A stretch of DNA of 64,000 bases from Ephydatia muelleri (GCA_013339895.1 JABACO010000003.1:10253766-10317765), one strand, 5' to 3'; counted from the stretch's first letter, positions 11,440-22,318 are shown. Notes: a model not told the origin generated them from the sequence alone. Program-made: numbers and translations.

Positions 11440-12290
11440 TGAAGGCCACCGGTGATTACTCCAAGTGCACCCCAAAAAATTGTGACCCTCAGTCTGGTGC
11501 TAACAATCCGGGTGATTTCACTCACTGTGTATGCAAAAGGAGTGAAATCACTCTGTCTATAAAAAATGAATTATGTTTTTTAATCATGGCTTTCAAGCAA
11601 AATAGATAGTTCATGTCCGTGCGTGTAATAGGCGTCAGTTTTTGTTTCACTTCACAATTGATCACTGTGTAACTTGAAATGATTAATGTATTATCATATC
11701 TGTTAGATGGAAGTGTTAGGTACTCGATTAACAGGAAGAATGTTTCGAAAGTTGAATGCTGAATTTTTTCTTCAATATTCATTATCCATATCGCATTCCA
11801 AATCCTGGCCATGTGTTGAAATCAAGGGTACATTATGAGCATTTAGAACTACATGCTCCTCCCACACGCACGCATACCAGCACTGAATAATTTACAATAA
11901 CAAGGGCGCGCCCATTCAACTTCAATTGACAACTTGTTAATCATAGTTGCTGATATGAAAAAATTACGTAATGGGAAAGTAATTAATTTTGTTGATTCTG
12001 CTGCCCACAAGATGAATTTATTATTATTATTATTATTATTATGCCCATTTTGAAAAAATAATCATGAATATGTTAAATTGTACAGATGTCTATGGATGTC
12101 CGCAACTTCTGGACATGATGAGTTAGCCGGCTACATGTTTACAAACTGAAGTCTGCAAGGTTGGCACCAGGTCATAATTATGATACTTACAATTTTTCAA
12201 TAATAATGTTTACATTATTCTCATATTTCATTTCAAATGTTACAAACTATAAAGTATTCCAAACCAATGATAGGGCTAAGATAATTCTAC
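11440..12290. other. 3' flank of the TRAF-like gene, non-coding
   Basis: Includes an A-tract at about 11,426-11,437, where the other copies have long C runs, and a TTA microsatellite at about 12,018-12,042. No gene is supported. Confidence 0.5.
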
Positions 12291-12293
12291 CAG

Positions 12294-14390
12294 TCACATA
12301 CTGTATACAACAGTTCTGAGGATTCTAAATTTCATACACTTCTGGTCTTCAACTTGAGTGACATACCGATATAGTTCACCTGCTGATACCTGCAACATTT
12401 CATGAGATACAAGCTGATCCACTCCCCAGCCTTTCGTCTGAGTCTCCTTTGTCCCCACTACCCTGCGACCATGGTCATGTATGCACTTCTGATTGAACAC
12501 TATGGTCTTCTCACGATGGTATTCTGATGGCTTTCCTTCCTCCAACTGGTTTACCAGCTGCACAGTGACCTCACCCTGAAACGGGAACTTTAGGTCGCCA
12601 TCAAATATGCCTCTCATGAGGTGAATGTAGGCAGACACATCAGTACCAGCTCCCTCATCGTTTCCAGCAATATCCACCCTCAGGCACATCCTGTATCCAC
12701 CATTGTGGGTGTAAAAAGGTGGGCTGAACCAAGATGTGCTTTCTTTCTCCTTAGTGTAATAGATTGTCAGTTCAGGGACAATCTGGGGTAGATGCTGAAT
12801 TGTGGATTGAATGCATTTGAGACTTGCTATCTCGGCCTCCATCTTCTGCTTGATCATGTACAGGTGCTGGTCCAAATTCTCCATCGTGTGGCCAGGCAGG
12901 TCCTTGCGATGAACCTTTGCAGTGCAACCTTCGTGACTGTACTTGCATTGAACTAGCTGCAGCAGACAGTGGTCAAGATGGTGCTTCATCATCTCCTTGT
13001 ACTGAATACCTTCACGGCCACATCCATTGGGACAGGGTAGTGAACGACTCCCACATGCCAGCTGGTGGGACATGACATCTGCATAGGAGGAGGAATAGTC
13101 GCAATAGTCACAGTCGAATGGACGCTGTGGACAGTCCTCCATTTTGTGTGCATCCATATTAGATCTCTGCACATCCTGCTTGCAGTCAGAGCAAGGAGTA
13201 CCTTCAAACATGCAGCCACTGCTTATACTCTTAAGATGATCTGAACTGTCGCCAAGTTGGCCCTTCCACTTGCATCCGAGCTTCTGATTTTTACAATATA
13301 CAAATAAGCTCTTTACTTCGCGTTGGAAACTTCTATCCACAGTTACTGTAGTTGTGAGCTCTTTCTTACAAAGGACACATGGTTGTTTGATACTTTTAAC
13401 TGCATTCTTTGAGATTCGTTCTCCACAGCATGTTGTCATAACGGGATCAAGCAGAAGCTCCCTAGTGACTGGGCACACATACTCGTTTTTTATTTCATGA
13501 ACGAGATTATAGCCAAAAGCTGCAAGGTACAGTTCAAAGTAAAAGTAATATTACACAACACATAAACTCACTGTTGATCTGTGTTTTATCCTCTTCTGAT
13601 GCCTACATTTTGAACAAAGGTATAGCATGAGTCTAATTGTCTCTTCAACAAAACTTAGTACCTTCAATTGACTTAATGATTTCTCTTTAAGCCTATTTAA
13701 TATCTTTGGGTTATAGACCTCGTCACCGTGAAGTGTGATGGCCAAAATTCTGAAATCTTCAATTAATTTCTGGTTTTCAGTGTTGCGATTCGCCATGTCC
13801 TCACGGAGTTGGGGTGCAATGAATGGAGGCAAAAGCCATGTGACTGTGAATGGATTGCACTCAATTTCATCCAATAGTACAGCAGACGGGTGAAGAGAGA
13901 AGTGGGAACACGAGGTAGTAATGTCCAGCTGTTGAAGGTTACATTCCTTTGGCCTCCGATCAAACTGAACACGGAGTGAAACGAAACCGGGGGGCGATGA
14001 TTGCCTGCCATCCCACACCTTTTTGAAGTCCTCAACCACATGCTGAGACTTAAACTGTTCAACTTTGTCTGCATAGAATTGCATTTTTTGACAAAGCTTC
14101 TCACTTCTACACATTTTCACTAGAACTTCTAACAATTTGTAGTCTAGATAATTCCAATAGGAATTTAAGATGCTAAAAATGTCTTCAAATGATGATGCAT
14201 CTTTGATACATCGTCTGCTACTATGCAACAAAGATAGCTCTTTCAATCTTTCAGATGCTGGGAGATTCAAGATTTCATTCTTAAACGAAGCTAGATCAAA
14301 AGCTTCCTTTTTAAGCTGCTGACGAAGGTTGAGTAAAATGCATCGGAAGTTTTGTTGAAGATCTGCTACCTCAGTAGATATACCAGTCAT
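12294..14390 (-). CDS. TRAF-like RING/zinc-finger/MATH protein, copy 1
   Basis: Two long coding blocks, 14,390-13,551 (about 275 residues) and about 13,520-12,294 (about 400 residues), are separated by a short intron whose exact donor I cannot fix (acceptor TTGCAG before 13,521, or a later AG). The second block starts with a degenerate RING/U-box-like motif (YVCPVTRELLLDP, CCGERIS, CVLCKKEL), followed by a series of TRAF-type zinc fingers rich in CX2-6C and HX3C pairs, a short helical stretch (MIKQKMEAEIASL), and a C-terminal TRAF/MATH domain with WFSPPFYTHNGGYRMCLRVD and EVTVQLVNQ. TRAF proteins link receptors to ubiquitin signalling in the cytoplasm. The first block is a helical domain I cannot name. 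It may be the N-terminus of the same protein, or a separate gene. Confidence 0.8.
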
Positions 14391-14399
14391 TTCAGGGCT

Positions 14400-14635
14400 A
14401 TGAAATAATAATACACTTTAGCACATGCAAAAACGGTTATCTGATATTCAATTTGTCACACTTTTCTGAAATTTCATCCCTACCCTATACATAAATTATC
14501 GATCAAATTATATCTCAATCCTGAGGTTCAGCTTTCCTTGTACTTACATACTGAATAATTAACAAATATTATTTCACCTCACATAATCAAAAGCAATTCG
14601 TGATCTATGCATACGGTGCAAACTATGAATCACAA
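14400..14635. other. Upstream flank of the TRAF-like gene
   Basis: AT-rich sequence between the TRAF-like start and the palindrome-ended element. It presumably holds the promoter or a 5' untranslated exon, but no specific site stands out. Confidence 0.35.
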
Positions 14636-16008
14636 AGAAAAAAAAGGTACATATAATCGATGAAAAGGTTGATGGTATATAGGATTTGAAGACAATAGTG
14701 GTATTAAGGCAAGGGAACAAGGGTCTATCAATAAGGGAATATAAATAGTGCTATTATTAGCACACAAATAACAAAATATCCTACAAAAGTGCTAAATATA
14801 GGACTATTACATTTCCCTTGTTAGACCCTAGTTTTTCTACTTTTTACACCACTATTGCCTTCAAATCCTATATATCACCAGCATTCTCATAGAGAATGTT
14901 TTTAGTTACTTGTTTCAAGGATTTTTGTTCATATCATTGTCACCCAAAGGACAGACTGTACCATGGAAGTTATGAAAAAGTCTCGTTCTCAGACCTTAAA
15001 CAAGCATATACCATAAGCATTGCTGTTTACAGTCTTGGTATAATAGGCAGTACTGTCCTGTTTTCCATCTCCTTGGCCACATTCTCTATCCCATCCTCAT
15101 CCTCTGATTGGTTTGCACATCCCTGGATTGTCCTAATAGAAGGATGCTATAGTTGGAGCTCTGAAACAGAAAAGTAAATATTTGCTCACATGATAATATT
15201 CAATATACATGAACGTATCCTAAGTATAATACCTTACCCTGCCTCTAATTAATATCAATGGCAAGATTACATGTAGCTACCAGCACATGTACGTGTACAA
15301 CGTACCTTTGCGTGTCTTTATCGGTAGTACTCTTTCGATGGCATTCCATTGCATATTTAGCCTCCCAGTTTCGCACTCTATTCGCCAAGCAACCAGGTTC
15401 AGAACTCTTCCAATACCGTTGCCTTTTAGCAACCCGTTTCATTTCTGGCTCTGCTTGATAGTTTTCAAGTTCAGCGGTCCGTTTCTTTTCAGGCTCTGCT
15501 TTATCCTTTTTGTGTTCAGCGGTTCGTTTCTTTTCAGGCTCTGCTCTCTGCTTGGTATCACTTTGTTCAGAGGCTATAGGCTCGTTATTTTCCATAGTAG
15601 ACCGCATGCGTTAAATTAGATTACATTACTTGCTACTGAGCTCCTTGTCAGTTTTCTTGTTTGGTAAGGATAAAATTCAAAACTAATCTTCTGCCATGAG
15701 TCCTTTAGACATGAGTAGCGTATGTAGTACCCAAATCTTATTTGGTAGTTGCTAAAATACAACTACCAGTACATAGCTCGAGATTATTTAATCACAAAAG
15801 CAAAAATGCCGACCAATTCTGAAGCTATTGGCGCAATTTTTATTCCTTAAAATGTTCCTGTCCCGAGTTATGTGTGGTCACGAAGAAGGAGAAGGTACGA
15901 GGACGGGCTGTACCCTTTTGTTCTCTACAACTGCGCGGTTTTGCTACATAAAATAATGACTTCGTAGTCGGGGTCAAATCCTATATGGGAACTTCTAGCG
16001 AAACTTTT
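14636..16008. mobile_element. Palindrome-ended element with PEKKR gene, copy III
   Basis: Same layout as the two better-delimited insertions at 17,511-19,983 and 20,107-20,838. A long self-complementary end (about 14,636-14,912, with TATATAGGATTTGAAG on the left arm and its reverse complement on the right) is followed by a gene for a lysine-rich repeat protein. The far end is CAAATCCTATATGGGAAC plus a decayed short hairpin at about 15,981-16,008. The outer part of the left arm no longer pairs. No empty site is available because both block copies carry it, so the boundaries are approximate. Confidence 0.6.
15245..15607 (-). CDS. Lysine-rich PEKKR-repeat protein, copy 1
   Basis: An open frame of 120 codons. 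After MRSTMENNEPIASEQSD it has about three 16-residue repeats of the form AEPEKKRTAE, then a basic RQRYWK segment and an Arg-rich region with two cysteines. No signal peptide, membrane segment or known fold is apparent. It is a short relative of the longer KADPEKKKASVRDS repeat protein at 17.9-19.4 kb, sharing the same position and orientation inside a palindrome-ended element, which makes it probable mobile-element coding sequence. It may lack downstream exons. Function unknown; a nucleic-acid-binding role is a guess from charge alone. Confidence 0.5.
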   Translation of the reverse strand: MRSTMENNEPIASEQSDTKQRAEPEKKRTAEHKKDKAEPEKKRTAELENYQAEPEMKRVAKRQRYWKSSEPGCLANRVRNWEAKYAMECHRKSTTDKDTQRYVVHVHVLVATCNLAIDIN

Positions 16009-17029
16009 GATAACCAAAATTCAACATTTCTCTCGACTCAAAGATTGGAAGTAAAGTGAGCCACTGTTTTCTGACCTTTTTTGTTGGCATTGTGGATTTG
16101 ACGGACTTCAGCCACCTTTGACATGTACCATTTCTCTACCTCCCACGTCTCTCCCTCCACATAAAATGCTGGCCCGTACATACTTTCACACTACAAAACT
16201 TGAGATGGTAAGGATTCATTTTGACTAAAGGTACTGTAAACAACCACAGCTTTAAGGAATTCATCACTGTGGTGGGACAAACTTTGTCACATGCATTCTA
16301 GGCAACATGGCGGCCCCCTCTAAAACCGTTTTTTGTTTCTCTACACGCCTATTTTGTCTAGCTGCTGTTATGAGTCCACACGTATTGGTGTCGACGTCTG
16401 CATAAGGAAAAGGCTACACAGTAGGCCTACAGTACTCGCGCGTGTAGATCTTAAAAGCAACGCGCAACCTACGTCCTAGTGGCACATACTGTAATTGAAA
16501 TCGCGGTAACGTGCTAATTTACTACTGCAGAAACTCATATCATACAGTACAACAAGACGAGACTGCATACTTACATGTCCAGGCTTCGCCCAATTTTCTG
16601 GCAGTGTGGTAGATCTATACAGTGTATATTTTTTCTGATTAATTAAAGCGACCTCAAATTAATTAATGTATATCTAAACAGCAGACAACGTACAGTTGCA
16701 TGGCGGTACACTATTTTCTCCGCAATGTAACGAAATAGAAGCTAACAGTTGTTCCGAAATTGCCAGCAATTTCAAATGCAGCACTATACCATTCACATCA
16801 GTCGGTATTTCTTCTGATGAAACAACACGCACCATTGATCCCTCAAGATCTTAGTGTACCTTTACGCGGACATAATTCAAGAATCTTTTACCGACGATTC
16901 TGTAAATTTGGGCAATTTTCTAGAAATATTGGAACTGTGGAATCTTTCCACTGCGTATAAACGATTCAATTTTACGCAACTAAACAGCATTATATATGAC
17001 TGTATAAAACAGTATAACTGCATCAGTTC
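16009..17029. other. Intergenic, no gene seen
   Basis: Conserved with 41,995-42,820 up to position 16,857, where the tandem-unit match stops. Sequence from 16,858 to 17,029 has no counterpart elsewhere in the window. One open frame at 16,760-16,960 is unrecognised. Confidence 0.45.
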
Positions 17030-19712
17030 TTAAGGCATACATAGGTTCAATGGGACACATCTCCTTGCGTCCTCATCCAGCACCTGGCCGTGGGGACACT
17101 CGCATCCTGGTGCGCAGATCTCGATGCAACCGTGGACAGGGTCAGCACACGTGAATGGGTCATCGGGACACTCCACACACTGCTTGAATACTTGACCCTG
17201 GATGGGGCAAATGGGGTCAGTGGGAATAGAACAGTCTTGCACACATCGTCCCGTGCTCTGGTCAAGAACTGTGCCTCTGGGACAATCACATCCAGGTACG
17301 CAAACCGATAGACATTGAACACCGTTCAGAACGTCTTCGCACGTTAGAGGTTTACGACCGCAGCTCAGACACGGCCGAAATACCAATCCTTTCCGACAAC
17401 TTCGAGCTGTTGAATAGAATACGTATACCCGCTGTTATATATATCATCATGCATCCATGCAAAAAGACTCGAACCTAGCAGCTTTACATCATGCATCTAT
17501 ACATACATCACAAGTAAATAAAAACATTCTCTAACGAGAAAGTTGTTGGTATATAGGATTGACCAATGGTGGTGTAAAAAGCACAGAAACAAGAGTGACA
17601 GAAATTTGACTGGAAAATTGAAATAGGCCTATATTTAGCCCATTACTCAGGCATGTACTGTTACAACGTTAGTGTGCTAAATATAGGCCTATTTCAATTT
17701 TCCAGTCAAATTTCTGTCACTCTTGTTTCTGTGCTTTTTACACCACCATTGGTCAATCCTATATACCAACAACTTTCTCGTTAGAGAATGTTTTTATTTA
17801 CTTGTTTCATAAGTTTTTTCCTCTGGCGTCTTTATAAGTGGTCACAAATTAATTTTAATTTTTGAAGGGAGGGAGGTTAAAAAATTTAATAATAGAAATT
17901 ATATGTATATGAGTTCTTAATGTTCTGTACGGTTCCGCCTTGTCCTCTTTGTCTCCCCCAGCCTCTTCTATGGCCGCGGCGGCCTGGTTCTGGCCATGGG
18001 AGCCATGCGGGTGGTGGTGGCAGCGGCCAGGGTGGCAGCAGGCAAAGTGGTGGTGGGGGCACTGGTGCCAATACTGGTGCCAGTGGTGGGGCTGGTGCAG
18101 GTAGCAGCGGTGCTCCTGCTTCTGCTGCTGGAGGTGGGGGCAGCTCTGCTGTTGGCGGTGGGGCAGCGGTGGGGGCAGCTCTGCTCGGCAGGGGCAGTGC
18201 TGCAGCTGCTGCTGGCGGCGGACAGTAGGGGGGCAGCAATGTATCTAGCAGCAGTGGCTGCGTAAAGGGAAGAGGAGTTGGAGGATGTACTTCGTCCTCC
18301 GACTAATGCATCTGCACCAATCTTACTTACTGCTGCACGGGCAGATCTTGTAACAACCTTTTGAGCTAGCAATGGATGAGACTTACAAAAGGCATCATTT
18401 ACTTCACTTAGAAGCTCACTATCCCTAAGAATAGCTTTTTCAAGTCCACCATTATACTCCATTAGTGCATGAGATTTGGGTTCATACAAGGAGTAGCTAT
18501 ATGGGAGAAGGATATGGTTTCAGTGCTCATACACAGTTGCAGCCGTAGTACATCTGATAAGGAAGCCTTTTTGTACATCAGATTAAGGATGACACCCCCA
18601 ATATTCAATAGACAGGTCACAAAGGAGAAAGGACTACATGTACTGTACACAACAGTTGGGTCACCATGCATGCTGTACATGTGAAGTGAATGGTTTTGTG
18701 CAGATCCCTTCCTTACATGCGTGCTGTACACATGTTGCATGCACATCTTCCTATAGCTTTTTAATGCTAGTGCAATACAACATGCCATCACATACCTTTG
18801 GGTGGTAGTGGTAGTTCGGTGACCCCTGCGATACCGCTTCCTCTCGGCAGCACGTTTAGCCAATCGGACAGCGGGGTCATACCAATACCGATTCTTTCAG
18901 ATGCCTTAATGGCAGCTGAATTGTCCTCGTATTTCGGCCTTTTAGCAGCGCGGTTCTCCTCGACGTCCTCTTGATATCGCTGCCTTTTAGCAGATTGCTT
19001 AGATTCAATATCTGCGTTGTAGCTGTCGCGTACAGAGGCCTTCTTCTTTTCGGGATCGGCCTTGTAGCTGTCGCGTACAGAGGCCTTCTTCTTTTCGGGA
19101 TCGGCCTTGTAGCTGTCGCGTACAAAGGACTTCTTCTTTTCGGGATCGGCCTTGTAGCTGTCGCGTACAGAGGCCTTCTTCTTTTCGGGATCGGCCTTGT
19201 AGCTGTCGCGTACAAAGGCCTTCTTCTTTTCGAGATCGGCCTTGTAGCTGTCGCGTACAGAGGCCTTTTTCTTTTCGGGATCGGCCTTGTAGCTGTCGCG
19301 TACAGAGGCCTTCTTCTTTTCGGGATCGGCCTTGTAGCGCGCTCGGGCTTTAGCCTTGTTTTGTTGTGATAAAATATCGTTTTGCTTTTGAAGGTATTCT
19401 GCTCGTTGCTTAGATCTCTTCTTTCGATTACGCGAAGGCATTTAACTTCACTAGCCAAAGTATTAAACTGCGATAGGAACACCAAAAAACATAAATCATG
19501 CTGTAAAATAACTTCATTCATCAACAATAAACCAAATTAACTTCTGCAATAACTTCAAATCCTATACAGAACTTGCTACCGCATGAGGTGTAGTCTTTCT
19601 AAATGTCTATATGACCTTAAAGGGCACCGTGCAGGTGAATTCCAAAGATATTGGTGCTATTGCCGTTCTTCAAAACCGTTCGTAGCTCGAGTTATACCTT
19701 CCTAAGGAAGAA

Positions 19713-19745
<33 letters not shown>

Positions 19746-20059
19746 CAAGAATTATTTTGGGACTGGGCACGAGAAAAAGGAATTCGTTTGTTTCTCTAAA
19801 AGCACACCGTTTTATGACACGGAACAAACGTAGAACTGTAGAACTTTGAGTTCTCGTTCCATCGCGACAAAGAGATACGCGATCCGTTTCTCCGTTGTCC
19901 CTCCAGACGCGAGTGAAGTTTTTTTAATGATATTCATCAATCCTCAATCAATCCTATATTGAACCTGCTGCCGCAGGTTCAGATAAACTTACCAGCTTGA
20001 ACTGATGAGGAAATGACAGCAAACGCCACCAACAGCAGTAACAACTTGAGAGCGCTCAT
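17030..20059 (-). CDS. Secreted double TIL-domain protein, copy 2 (interrupted intron)
   Basis: Exon 1 is 20,059-19,993 (signal peptide MSALK...SSVQA) and exon 2 is 17,406-17,030 (two ten-cysteine TIL domains). The coding parts are intact and would give 147 residues, as in the other copies. The intron, about 118 nt in copy 1, has grown to about 2.6 kb because a 2,473-bp element inserted at 17,511-19,983. A second element (20,107-20,838) lies between the start codon and the upstream half of the promoter motif, splitting the TATA-like stretch. Splice sites are unchanged. Whether this copy is still expressed is doubtful. The inhibitor function is inferred from domain type only. Confidence 0.7.
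17511..17804. repeat. Long near-perfect hairpin
   Basis: Arms of roughly 125 bp or more, with the loop around 17,640-17,680. The outer motifs CAAGTAAATAAAAACATTCT and TATATAGGATT are shared with the hairpin at 20,559-20,838, but the inner stem sequence is different in each copy and yet self-complementary. Confidence 0.9.
17910..19441 (-). CDS. Lysine-rich KADPEKKK-repeat protein, long form
   Basis: Exon 1 (19,441-18,796) starts MPSRNRKKRSKQRAEYLQKQ and contains eight 15-residue repeats of the type YKADPEKKKASVRDS. A final NADIESKQSAKRQRYQ segment, an acidic-basic KRPKYE stretch and LPLPPKG lead to a GT donor (gtatgtg). A following exon near 18,496-17,970 begins SLYEPKSHALMEYNGGLEKA, is helical for about 60 residues and then becomes Ala/Ser/Pro/Thr-rich low complexity. 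The splice phase between them is unresolved. The whole gene lies inside the 2,473-bp insertion and is presumably its own gene. No catalytic motif is visible. Tandem 45-bp repeats make slippage likely. Confidence 0.5.
17935..18240. repeat. GC-rich GGT/GCC low-complexity tract
   Basis: About 300 bp of G- and C-rich triplet-like sequence in an otherwise AT-rich window. Several frames are open on both strands only because of composition. On the minus strand it would form the low-complexity C-terminus of the repeat protein. Confidence 0.7.
18995..19345. repeat. 45-bp coding tandem repeat
   Basis: Eight units, each holding AGGCCTTCTTCTTTTCGG and GTAGCTGTCGCG on the plus strand, encoding the 15-residue minus-strand repeat. 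Units differ by single substitutions, for example AGGCC versus AGGAC. Confidence 0.9.
19706..19744. repeat. (GAC)n microsatellite
   Basis: About twelve GAC/ACG triplets in a row inside the long palindrome-ended element. Confidence 0.9.
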
Positions 20060-20106
20060 CCTCCAACACGTCGATATGATTTTTGAGTGAACCGTCAATT
20101 CATTTA

Positions 20107-20838
20107 TTGGAAGTTTCGTTAGAAACTTCCATATAGGATTTGACCACGACTATGAATGTCATTAAAAAAAACGCGACCCGTCTGTAACAACACTCCCGAC
20201 GATCGGATCGTGTAGCTTGTTTTAGCAATCGATCTAGAAGTCAAAAATGAGTAGTTTCGTTTTTGTTTCATGTCGCAGAACCGCGTGGTTGTAGAGAACA
20301 AGAGTGTACTGCCCGTTCTCGTACCCAGTCTCGGAACAAGGGGCGGGTCGTCTTCTTCTCCTCCTCCTCCTCCTTCTTGGCAACGCATAACTCGGGACAG
20401 GAACACTTTTAAGCGATTAAAATTTCACCACTAGCTTCAGAATCGGATGGAGGACTCGCTTTTATATAAATAATCGATGTTATACTCTGATACACAATCG
20501 ACTATCAGCCTATGTCTTGTATAATTAGACATTGGGTGTGAAAAAAAATTTAAGAAAACAAGTAAATAAAAACATTCTCTACGAGAAAGTTGGTGGGATA
20601 TAGGATTTGAAGGCAATTGGTGGTGTAAAAAGCAAGGAAACAAGGTCTTATCAGAAGGGAAAATGTAATAGTCCTATATTTAGCACATATCTAGGGCGTA
20701 TGTTGTTTGTGTGCTAAATATAGGACTATTACATTTTCCCTTCTGATAAGACCTTGTTTCCTTGCTTTTTACACCACCAATTGCCTTCAAATCCTATATC
20801 CCACCAACTTTCTCGTAGAGAATGTTTTTATTTACTTG
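20107..20838. mobile_element. Palindrome-ended element, short copy (732 bp)
   Basis: Inserted in inverted orientation relative to the 17,511 element. Host cattta|tatacatg is split between A and T, with no target duplication. One end is TT plus the perfect hairpin GGAAGTTTC-GTTA-GAAACTTCC (20,109-20,130) followed by ATATAGGATTTGACC. The other end is the 280-bp hairpin 20,559-20,838, finishing TTTATTTACTTG. The middle (20,140-20,550) resembles, in reverse orientation, the 15.85-15.98 kb part of copy III, but no intact protein is present. This is a non-autonomous member. Confidence 0.75.
20559..20838. repeat. Long near-perfect hairpin
   Basis: Arms of about 125 bp read CAAGTAAATAAAAACATTCT... 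inward to GTCCTATATTTAGCAC, with a loop of about 20 bp near 20,693-20,710. It forms one terminus of the 732-bp insertion. Confidence 0.9.
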
Positions 20839-22110
20839 TATACATGATTGACGCGCTGTTACCTAATCACTAAGATTGCTATTGTTATGATTTGTGGTTA
20901 CAATGAAAAGGTTTCTAGCTATGAGACAGCAGCCCTGGCGGATGTTGGTGGTCTTATACCAGGCCCGTAGGATGCAGGTCAGGCGTGCATGGGTGGGAAC
21001 CCGTACCAATGAAGCCAACGCATTTCCTGCAATGTGACCCTGGGGCTCGCGTGACCAAACTTTGCACGACACGCGGTTTTGCGATTGAACAACATCAAAG
21101 CAAAAAAAAACTCTAATTCATTGAGTGAATTTGGTTAGGAACAGTGAATCACACATAGATCATCAGATGATCTGATGGTAATTCGAAATGAAGAATCAAT
21201 GACAAATCACAATACGATTTAACAGATGATTTTTACAAAGAAATCACTTCAAATGTCTAATTTTACATTAATCATTCATACAAACACACATACACACGCA
21301 CGCACACTTGCACACACGCACACACACACGCACGCACTCACACACACGCACACACACACATACACACACACACACACCGGCGCGCGCACAAGTCAAGGGG
21401 AAGAGGACGATTGAGCCAGCTGATGTAGCTACATTTCATTTCGGTTTTCAGAATTGGAGGAGTGGGTGTGGATGACCAGGCGCCTAGTAATTCAATCAAT
21501 GATTTATGTCACATTTGTTATGTGATTCAGCATGAAAATCACACGAATATTCATACCAGAATCATTCTTTACGATTTCTCAAATGATGTTACAAAATATT
21601 TAATTTCAAATGCATTGCAAAAATACATTAAACTCAAGACATGAATGCATTACAAAATTAGCATACATGTACCTGGAAATTGAATGAAAGAACGGAAGAC
21701 TACAATCAGCATACCTAGAAATTGAATGAAAGAACATAAGCATCAGTCAAGTTAAATGATTTTAAATAAGATAAGCAGAAAATGATGATAAATGAGATAA
21801 AAATATAATGACAGTAAAAATTAATTTTTTTTTTCTAAAGAATAGGGGAACAAAACGTCGTCTGCCAGGAGCAACTATCAAATTGTTGCTGACAAGAACC
21901 ACGATCTCTTGCAAAGTTATCCAAATGTTTTTTTATGTTCTGTGCAGCTGCTTTCTCATCATCTGAATTGATGACAGGCGAAACAGCCCCAGCTTCAATT
22001 GTCACAGCGTTTCTGAATGCCTTAATTGCTTCAGCATGCCAGCATTACTGTATATCTTTATCGCGTACAATCTGGACAGGCGAAATTGTGTTAGTGAATA
22101 ATTATGTAAA

Positions 22111-22318
22111 TGTTGTGATATACTTACATAAGCAAGGCGATTTCGCTTCAACGACAGGCGTCGTTTCCATACTTTATTGACAAGATTGAATACCTTATGA
22201 ACAAAAGAATAATACAACGCGGAGAAACACTACCATGAGCATGATGGCATGGAATCAAATAACGGAAACGATGCCTGTCGTTGAAGCGAAATCGCCTTGC
22301 CTATGTAAGTATATCATA
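22111..22318. repeat. Palindromic repeat, copy B
   Basis: Same family as 9,071-9,329: arms with AAGCAAGGCGATTTCGCTTCA and ACGACAGGCGTCGTTTCC and their reverse complements around a short loop. Confidence 0.6.

Larger units (their letters stand above)
10459..16857. repeat. Tandem-unit TRAF block, copy A
   Basis: Nearly identical to 36,289-42,820, and its left part matches 62,171-64,000. Offsets between copies are about 25.8-26.0 kb. Differences are mostly single bases plus a few indels, for example about 145 bp present only in the later copies near 37,871. The block holds unrecognised exon-like pieces, the TRAF-like gene and a palindrome-ended element. Confidence 0.95.
17511..19983. mobile_element. 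Palindrome-ended element, long copy (2,473 bp)
   Basis: Delimited against the uninterrupted intron of the other TIL copies. Host catca|taaac is split exactly between A and T with no target duplication. The left end is CAAGTAAATAAAAAC, the first bases of a 294-bp hairpin. The right end is CAATCCTATATT, then a short hairpin GAACCTGC-TGCC-GCAGGTTC (19,961-19,980), then AGA. A second, decayed version of the right end lies inside at about 19,556-19,585, so an older element end may have been bypassed. It encodes a lysine-rich repeat protein on the minus strand. The absence of target duplication, the A|T target and a 3' hairpin recall rolling-circle (Helitron/Helentron-like) elements, but no Rep or helicase is present. 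Confidence 0.75.

Noticed and set aside
17920..18265. Long glycine/alanine-rich open frames on the plus strand
   Set aside because: Frames are open on both strands because of GC-rich triplet-like composition. The minus strand has a better context as the end of the lysine-rich repeat gene, so no plus-strand protein is called.
18971..19369. Plus-strand hydrophobic repeat protein (LLLFGIGLVAVAYRG repeats)
   Set aside because: It is the exact antisense of the KADPEKKK-coding tandem repeat. The minus-strand frame has a proper start and a splice donor.
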